From contig NZ_KZ559466.1 in the NCBI RefSeq assembly GCF_002850745.1, positions 341,185-405,184 on the forward strand: a stretch of DNA of 64,000 nucleotides, in the 5' to 3' direction. Shown one piece after another: positions 54,208 to 64,000 of this stretch (position 1 is its first letter; every line of letters starts with the position of its first letter). The DNA comes from Nonomuraea indica (GTDB lineage: Bacteria > Actinomycetota > Actinomycetes > Streptosporangiales > Streptosporangiaceae). A program made the position numbers and the translations under genes. The notes below the pieces were generated by a model. It worked only from the letters and a program-made list of their open reading frames with translations, was not told the DNA's origin and made no database searches.

Positions 54208-55181
54208 GGGGAGCTCTCCTCGGAGTCGACGAGCAGGTGCCGGGGGGCGCTCCCCGGCGGACGGTGGGCCAGGCCGACGGCGTCGGCCAGCCGCTGGAAG
54301 CCACGCGCCTGCAGCAGGTCCTCGAGCTCGCGCTCGATGCGCAGGCACGCGTACGGGTCGTGGAACAGCGCCGTCCCGACCCCGACCGCGCAGGCGCCGG
54401 CCAGGATGAGCTGGAAGGCGTCCGCGCCGGTCATGACGCCGCCGACGCCGATCAGCGGCACTCCGGGCAGCGCGGCGTGCACCTGCCACACACACCGTAC
54501 GGCGATGGGCAGGATGGCCGGCCCGGACAGCCCGCCGGTCACGGCGGCGAGCGAGGGCCGCAGCGCCTCGGTGTCGATGGCCATGCCCAGCGGGTTGTTG
54601 ATCATGGACAGGGCGTCGGCCCCGGCGTCCACGCAGGCGCGGGCCACGGCGACGATGTCGGCCACGTCGGGGGCGAGCTTGGCCACGACGGGCACGTCGT
54701 AGCGCATGATGGACCGGACCGAGGCGATGACCTCGGCGGCGGCGCTGCCCTCGCGGGCGAAGACCCGGCCGCGGTCCTCGATGTTCGGGCAGGACAGGTT
54801 GACCTCCAGCGCGGTCACGCCGGGGGCGTCGGCGAGCCGGCGGGCCAGCTCGGAGTATTCGGCGACCGTGCCGCCGCCGATCGAGACGATGGTGCGGATG
54901 CCGCGCTGGGCGAGCCAGGGCAGCTCGCGTTCGAGGAAGGCGTCGATGCCGGGGCCCTGCAGCCCGACGGCGTTGAGCATGCCGGAGGGCGTCTCGGCCA
55001 TGCGCGGCGTGGGACGGCCGGCGCGCGGGGCCATGGTGATGGACCGGGTGGCGAGCGCGCCGAGCCGGTGCAGGTCGAAGAACTGGGCCAGCTCCCGCCC
55101 GGACGCGGCGCAGCCGGCGGCGGTGGTGATGGGGTTGGCGAGTTCGACGTGCGCGAGGAACGTCCGCATGTCCACGGGCAT
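54204..55181 (-). CDS. pyrD: Dihydroorotate dehydrogenase, class 1B catalytic subunit
   Basis: 325-residue FMN barrel. The catalytic base is Cys (NLSCPNI, C131), which marks class 1 enzymes; class 2 have Ser. MRTFLAHVELANPITTAAGCAASGREL begins the fold, and GGVMTGADAFQLILAGACAVGVGTAL is the phosphate loop. It forms a heterotetramer with PyrK, encoded just upstream, and so passes electrons to NAD. Starts at ATG 55179-55181; a second ATG four codons later is possible. Confidence 0.95.
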   Translation of the reverse strand: MPVDMRTFLAHVELANPITTAAGCAASGRELAQFFDLHRLGALATRSITMAPRAGRPTPRMAETPSGMLNAVGLQGPGIDAFLERELPWLAQRGIRTIVSIGGGTVAEYSELARRLADAPGVTALEVNLSCPNIEDRGRVFAREGSAAAEVIASVRSIMRYDVPVVAKLAPDVADIVAVARACVDAGADALSMINNPLGMAIDTEALRPSLAAVTGGLSGPAILPIAVRCVWQVHAALPGVPLIGVGGVMTGADAFQLILAGACAVGVGTALFHDPYACLRIERELEDLLQARGFQRLADAVGLAHRPPGSAPRHLLVDSEESSP

Positions 55182-55240
55182 GTCACGCCACCGCGCCGGG
55201 CCGGTGGCTGGCGGCGCGCGTCACGGACGGCCCGTGCGGC

Positions 55241-56092
55241 TCAGCCCGCATGGCGAGCACCGCCCCCGGGCGCGCCGAGGGCGTCGAACGGGATGGTCCC
55301 CACGTCCTCGAACCGCACCCGCTCCCCCCGGAACACCGGCCCCTCGGCGCAGGCGCGCACCATCCTGGTCGCCCCGTCGTCGCCGATGACCGGGATGACG
55401 CACGTCATGCACACCCCGATCCCGCAGGCCATCGACTCCTCCACCGCCACCTGCACCGGGATGTCGAACTCGATCGCCACCGCGGTGACCGCGCGCAGCG
55501 TCTCCATCGGTCCGCAGGCGTAGACGGCGTCGGCCCGGGTGTCGGCGATCACCGACGGCAGCGCGTCGGTGACCTTGCCGCGCAGGCCGAGCGAGCCGTC
55601 CTCGGTGGTGAGGGTGGTGGTCTCGGCCATCCGCCGGGCCCGCATCGCCCCGAACACCCGGTCGGCGCTGGCCCCGCCCAGCAGGAAGTCGACCCGGCAG
55701 CCGCGTTCCATGAGCGCGTCGGCCACCGGGAACAGCACGGCCGAGCCGTACTCGGCGCCGACGAGCACGCAGTGCACGGGGTCGCGCGGCAGCGGGAACG
55801 GCCGCCCCAGCGGCCCGACCAGGTCGAGCGTGTCGCGGGCGCGGCGCTCGGCCAGCCAGGCGGTGCCGGGGCCGCGCACGGTGAAGACCAGCTCCACCGT
55901 GCCGCCGTAGTCGGGCTTGACGTCGTGGACGGTCAGGGCGCGCCGGGTGATCATCGACGTCTGCGCTCCCCCGACCGCGACGGACACGAAGTGGCCGGGA
56001 CGATAGCGCTCGGCGATGCCGGGCGCCACCACGGTCAGCGCATGGTAGGCGTCGACCCGGCGCGTGGTCAGCACCGTGCCCGTCACCTGCAC
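55241..56092 (-). CDS. pyrK: Dihydroorotate dehydrogenase electron transfer subunit
   Basis: 283 residues of the ferredoxin reductase type. FAD site RRALTV at 50-55, NAD part with VYACGPMETL at 190-199, and four Cys for the [2Fe-2S] cluster: C223, C228, C231 (CGIGVCMTC) and C248 (RACAEGPVF). Its presence shows that PyrD is class 1B. It stops 59 bases before pyrD and starts 36 bases after carB. Confidence 0.94.
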   Translation of the reverse strand: MQVTGTVLTTRRVDAYHALTVVAPGIAERYRPGHFVSVAVGGAQTSMITRRALTVHDVKPDYGGTVELVFTVRGPGTAWLAERRARDTLDLVGPLGRPFPLPRDPVHCVLVGAEYGSAVLFPVADALMERGCRVDFLLGGASADRVFGAMRARRMAETTTLTTEDGSLGLRGKVTDALPSVIADTRADAVYACGPMETLRAVTAVAIEFDIPVQVAVEESMACGIGVCMTCVIPVIGDDGATRMVRACAEGPVFRGERVRFEDVGTIPFDALGAPGGGARHAG

Positions 56093-56128
56093 CGGTGTGC
56101 CGGCCAGTCTCCTTCACCTCCCGGGGGG

Positions 56129-59405
<3,277 letters not shown>

Positions 59406-59419
<14 letters not shown>

Positions 59420-60512
59420 GGGTCATGACCTCACAGAACTCGTCGAACAGGTAGGCGGCGTCGTGCGGGCCGGCCGCGGCCTCGGGGTGGTACTGGACGC
59501 TGAACGCCCGCCCGTCGAGCAGCCGGAGCCCCTCGACGCAGCGGTCGTTGAGGTTGACGTGGCTGACCTCGGCCGGGCCGTACGGCGTCTCGAACGGCCC
59601 GTCGAGCGGCGCCTCGACGGCGAACCCGTGGTTGTGGGCGGAGATCTCGACCTTGCCGGTGCGCACGTCCTGGACGGGCTGGTTGACCCCGCGGTGGCCG
59701 TAGCGCAGCTTGTAGGTGGACAGGCCCAGGGCGCGGCCGAACAGCTGGTTGCCGAAACAGATGCCGAAGAACGGCGTGCCGCTCGCCAGCACCTCGCGCA
59801 GCGGCCCGATGTCGGCGGTGGCGGGGTCGCCGGGGCCGTTGGAGAAGAACACCCCGTCGGGCCGGACGGCCAGGATGTCGCCGGCGGTGGCGGTGGCGGG
59901 CAGCACGTGCACCTCGCAGCCGCGCTCGGCCATCCGGTGCGGGGTCATGCCCTTGATGCCGAGGTCGACGGCCGCGACGGTGAACCGCTTGGCGCCGATG
60001 GCGGGCACGACGTACGGCTCGGTGGTGGCGACCTCGGCGGCCAGGTCGGCGCCGGCCATGGCGGGCGCCTGGCGGACGCGCTCGACGAGGGCCGCCACCG
60101 GCTCGGCGGGAGCGCTGAAGATGCCGGCGCGCATGGCGCCGCGCTCGCGCAGGTGGCGGGTCAGGGCGCGGGTGCCGGGCATGGCGATGCCGACGACGCC
60201 CTGCTCCTTGAGGTAGTCGTCGAGCGAGCGGTTGGCCCGCCAGTTGGAGACGACGCGGGACGGCTCGCGCACGACGTAGCCGGCGACCCAGACGCGACCG
60301 GACTCGGGGTCCTCGTCGTTGACGCCGGTGTTGCCGATGTGCGGGGCGGTCATGGCGACGATCTGGCGGTGGTAGGACGGGTCGGTGAGGGTCTCCTGGT
60401 AGCCGGTCATGCCGGTGTTGAAGACCATCTCGCCGAACGTCTCGCCCACGGCACCGTACGGGGTGCCGCGGAAGACCCGCCCGTCTTCGAGTACGAGCAG
60501 CGCGTCGGTCAC
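59406..60512 (-). CDS. carA: Carbamoyl-phosphate synthase small subunit
   Basis: 368 residues; provides ammonia from glutamine. The class I amidotransferase triad is C252 in [15 protein letters not shown], with H342 and E344 in [12 protein letters not shown]; the typical GICLGHQ reads GICFGNQ here. The GTG start at 60510-60512 overlaps the pyrC stop (GTGA); 14 bases overlap carB. Confidence 0.97.
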
Positions 60513-61798
60513 GTGAGCTTCCCTTCGAGAACGGTGGCCCTGCCGCGCAGGAAGGTCGCGACCACCCGGCCCGGCAGCGTCATGCCCTCGTACGGGGTGT
60601 TGCGGCTCTTGGAGGCGAAGGCGGCGGGGTCGACCGGGGTGCGGCCGGAGGGGTCGTAGAGGGTGAGGTTGGCCGGGGCGCCCACCTCGAGGGGCTGCCC
60701 GTGGCCGGGCAGCCGGCCGATGCGGGCCGGCGCGGCGGACATGCGGTCGGCGACGCCCGCCCAGTCGAGCAGGCCGGTGTCGACCATCGCCTCCTGGACC
60801 ACGCTGAGCGCGGTCTCCAGGCCGACCATGCCCATGGCCGCGGCCGACCACTCGGTCTCCTTGTCCTCGACCGGGTGGGGGGCGTGGTCGGTGGCGACGA
60901 CGTCGATCGTGCCGTCGGCCAGCGCGGCGCGCAGCGCCTCGACGTCGGCGCGGGTGCGCAGCGGCGGGTTGACCTTGTAGATGGGGTTGTAGGCGCCGAC
61001 CGGGGAGTCCTCGACCAGGTCGTCGGTCAGCAGCAGGTGGTGCGGGGTGACCTCGGCCGTGACGTTCCAGCCCTTGGACTTGGCCCAGCGGATGATCTCG
61101 ACGGATCCCGCGGTGGAGACGTGGCAGACGTGCAGCCTGGAGCCGACGTGCGCGGCGAGCAGGCAGTCGCGGGCGATGATCGCCTCCTCGGCGACGGCGG
61201 GCCAGCCGGTCAGGCCGAGCCGGCCGGAGACGACGCCCTCGTTCATCTGCGCGCCCTCGGTGAGCCGGGGCTCCTGGGCGTGCTGGGCGACGACGCCGTC
61301 GAAGGCCTTGACGTACTCCAGCGCGCGGCGCATAAGCACGGCGTCGCTGACGCACTTGCCGTCGTCGGAGAAGACCCGGACCCGGGCGGCGGAGTCGGCC
61401 ATCGCGCCGAGTTCGGCGAGCTGCCTGCCCTCCAGGCCGACGGTGACGGCGCCGACGGGCTGGACGTCGCAGTGGCCGTGCTCGCGGCCTAGCCGCCAGA
61501 CCTGCTCGACGACGCCGGCGGTGTCGGCGACGGGCGAGGTGTTGGCCATGGCGTGCACGGCGGTGTAGCCGCCGCGGGCGGCCGACTGGGTGCCGGTCTG
61601 CACGGTCTCGGCGTCCTCGCGGCCGGGCTCGCGCAGGTGGGTGTGCAGGTCGACCAGGCCGGGCAGGACGACGGCGCCGCCGCCGTCGACCGTCTCGCCG
61701 GCGCCGGTCAGGCCGGGGCCGATCTCGGCGATGAGGCCGTCGTGGAGCCGGAGGTCCACGGGGTCGCCGCCGAGGATCCTCACGTTCTTGATGATCAT
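60509..61798 (-). CDS. pyrC: Dihydroorotase
   Basis: 429 residues, class I (long) dihydroorotase of the amidohydrolase superfamily. Metal site [10 protein letters not shown] (H52, H54), with the carboxylated-Lys/His region and [16 protein letters not shown] (Asp and substrate loop) near the C-terminal third. It starts ATG at 61796-61798, 67 bases after pyrB. Confidence 0.97.
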   Translation of the reverse strand: MIIKNVRILGGDPVDLRLHDGLIAEIGPGLTGAGETVDGGGAVVLPGLVDLHTHLREPGREDAETVQTGTQSAARGGYTAVHAMANTSPVADTAGVVEQVWRLGREHGHCDVQPVGAVTVGLEGRQLAELGAMADSAARVRVFSDDGKCVSDAVLMRRALEYVKAFDGVVAQHAQEPRLTEGAQMNEGVVSGRLGLTGWPAVAEEAIIARDCLLAAHVGSRLHVCHVSTAGSVEIIRWAKSKGWNVTAEVTPHHLLLTDDLVEDSPVGAYNPIYKVNPPLRTRADVEALRAALADGTIDVVATDHAPHPVEDKETEWSAAAMGMVGLETALSVVQEAMVDTGLLDWAGVADRMSAAPARIGRLPGHGQPLEVGAPANLTLYDPSGRTPVDPAAFASKSRNTPYEGMTLPGRVVATFLRGRATVLEGKLT

Positions 61799-61865
61799 CG
61801 AGTCTCCTTCGCCGGCATGGCGATCATGATGGTGCTGTGCCCGTGGGTTCGTTCGCTGCGCTCGC

Positions 61866-63358
<1,493 letters not shown>

Positions 63359-63369
63359 TCACCACCTTT

Positions 63370-63387
63370 CCCGCCTCACGGGACGGG
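63370..63387 (-). promoter_or_regulatory. PyrR-binding hairpin in the pyr leader
   Basis: On the minus strand CCCGTCC-CGTGA-GGCGGG forms the stem-loop; TCCCGTGAGGC within it fits the PyrR loop consensus UCC-n-G-n-GAGG-Y. It is 18-35 bases before the pyrR ATG with no attenuator visible, so translational repression, as shown for mycobacteria, is more likely than attenuation. A TACTGT -10-like hexamer is at 63413-63418. Confidence 0.8.
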
Positions 63388-63477
63388 GCTTAAAGGGTGT
63401 TGGTCGGCCCCCACAGTACCAGGGCCCACCAGCCACGACGGGAGGGGCCGCCCGCACCGGGCGATCGGGCCGTCGAC

Positions 63478-63506
63478 TTGGCAAAAAGCGGATAAAAAGG
63501 TATAAA
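63478..63506 (+). promoter_or_regulatory. Promoter of the small DUF3040 gene
   Basis: -35 TTGGCA (63478-63483), 17-base A-rich spacer, -10 TATAAA (63501-63506); the best promoter-like match in the window. The downstream ATG is 36 bases further, with GGAAGG nine bases before it. Confidence 0.75.
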
Positions 63507-63542
63507 ACCTCCTCAAAGTATCCCTGTGGAAGGTTTAGCGCC

Positions 63543-63836
63543 ATGACGCTGTCCGCACGTCAGCGACTGGTCCTCAAGGACATCGCCCGCCAGATCGAGG
63601 CCGAGGACCCCGGACTGGCCCACGGCCTCGCCCGGCTCGGCACCGGTCCGGTGACGGCCGAGCGCATCGCGCCTGTCGCCCCGGTGAGCTCCCAGCGCGC
63701 CGCCCGCCGGCCCGCCTCCCCCGGCGGGACCGGGCGCGAGAAGATCGACTACGGCAGGACGGTCGGCCTCGTGGCGGCCGGCCTCGCGGTGCTCGCCGTC
63801 GCCATGCTCCTCACCCCCGCCCCCCGGGACAGGTAG
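63543..63836 (+). CDS. Small DUF3040 domain-containing protein
   Basis: 97 residues from ATG 63543. TLSARQRLVLKDIARQIEAEDPGLAHGLARL is the DUF3040 N-terminal motif; one membrane segment is near the C-terminus (TVGLVAAGLAVLAVAMLL at about 72-89), where the longer relative at 7555-7950 has two. The family function is unknown. It is divergent from pyrR. Confidence 0.85.
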   Translation: MTLSARQRLVLKDIARQIEAEDPGLAHGLARLGTGPVTAERIAPVAPVSSQRAARRPASPGGTGREKIDYGRTVGLVAAGLAVLAVAMLLTPAPRDR

Positions 63837-63920
63837 CGCGCCGGAGGCGTGACGGGTCGCGGTGGACAGGGCGTCACCGTCCGGACGTGACGGTCGGGTC
63901 CTCGGGGGGATATAGGACCA

Positions 63921-64000
63921 ATGACCTTCCATGTCGATTCGGAGGTGGGCCGGCTCCGCCAGGTGCTCCTGCACCGGCCGGACCTCGCGCTCAAGCGGCT
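63921..64000 (+). CDS. arcA: Arginine deiminase, N-terminal fragment (runs off the window)
   Basis: Only 26 codons are visible: TFHVDSEVGRLRQVLLHRP, the characteristic start of arginine deiminase (arginine to citrulline plus ammonia). AGGA lies four bases before the ATG. The catalytic Cys and the rest are beyond the window, so the assignment rests on this start alone. Confidence 0.75.
   Translation, partial: MTFHVDSEVGRLRQVLLHRPDLALKR

Overview
The window is chromosomal DNA of a high-G+C actinomycete. Gene content and order (mraZ-rsmH start of the division cluster, an integrase-free pyr operon running into mihF-gmk-rpoZ-coaBC-metK-priA-def-fmt-rsmB-rpe, actinobacterial IHF, MoxR/DUF58/transglutaminase cassette, DUF3040 proteins, F420-dependent oxidoreductase) fit the Streptosporangiales (Streptosporangium/Nonomuraea-like) best; the genus is inference. 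I see no insertion sequence, prophage, tRNA, rRNA or CRISPR array.

Left part (1-13.7 kb): the start of the dcw cluster on the minus strand (FtsL-like fragment, rsmH, mraZ with a four-box MraZ operator over its promoter), a divergent plus-strand operon moxR-DUF58-tgpA-like, a DUF3040 protein, SOS-controlled dinB (perfect LexA box), a methyltransferase, an MmcQ/YjbR protein, an unknown membrane protein, and the pepQ-efp-nusB operon.

Accessory catabolic locus (13.8-22.0 kb, plus strand): a class V PLP enzyme, a sugar ABC importer (lipoprotein and two permeases, no ATPase), a clan GH-D-like glycosidase, a LacI regulator and a six-hairpin glycosidase-like protein, all overlapping or nearly so, behind a promoter with two LacI-type palindromes. 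The substrate is unknown; this is the best candidate for an undescribed pathway.

Middle (22.2-31.5 kb): a membrane-anchored pseudokinase, a DAACS-family symporter preceded by a cysteine-type leader peptide, an F420-type oxidoreductase, a membrane endo/exonuclease/phosphatase-fold protein, and a four-gene set for molybdenum-hydroxylase maturation (MoxR/CoxD, CoxE, XdhC, MocA) without any structural hydroxylase genes.

Right part (31-63.4 kb, almost all minus strand): the FMN-riboswitch-controlled ribD-ribE-ribM-ribBA-ribH-PH operon; MpaB-like and MauE-like genes; rpe; rsmB; fmt-def; two paralogous unknown proteins; a priA with a large repeat insertion; metK; coaBC-rpoZ-gmk-mihF; and the complete pyrimidine operon pyrR-B-C-carA-carB-pyrK-D-F behind a PyrR RNA-binding hairpin. 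The last genes, on the plus strand, are a small DUF3040 protein and the first 80 bases of an arginine deiminase gene.

A theme of the window is tandem repeats of 6, 9, 18 and 30 bp inside or beside housekeeping genes (ribD, priA, the rsmB-fmt gap).
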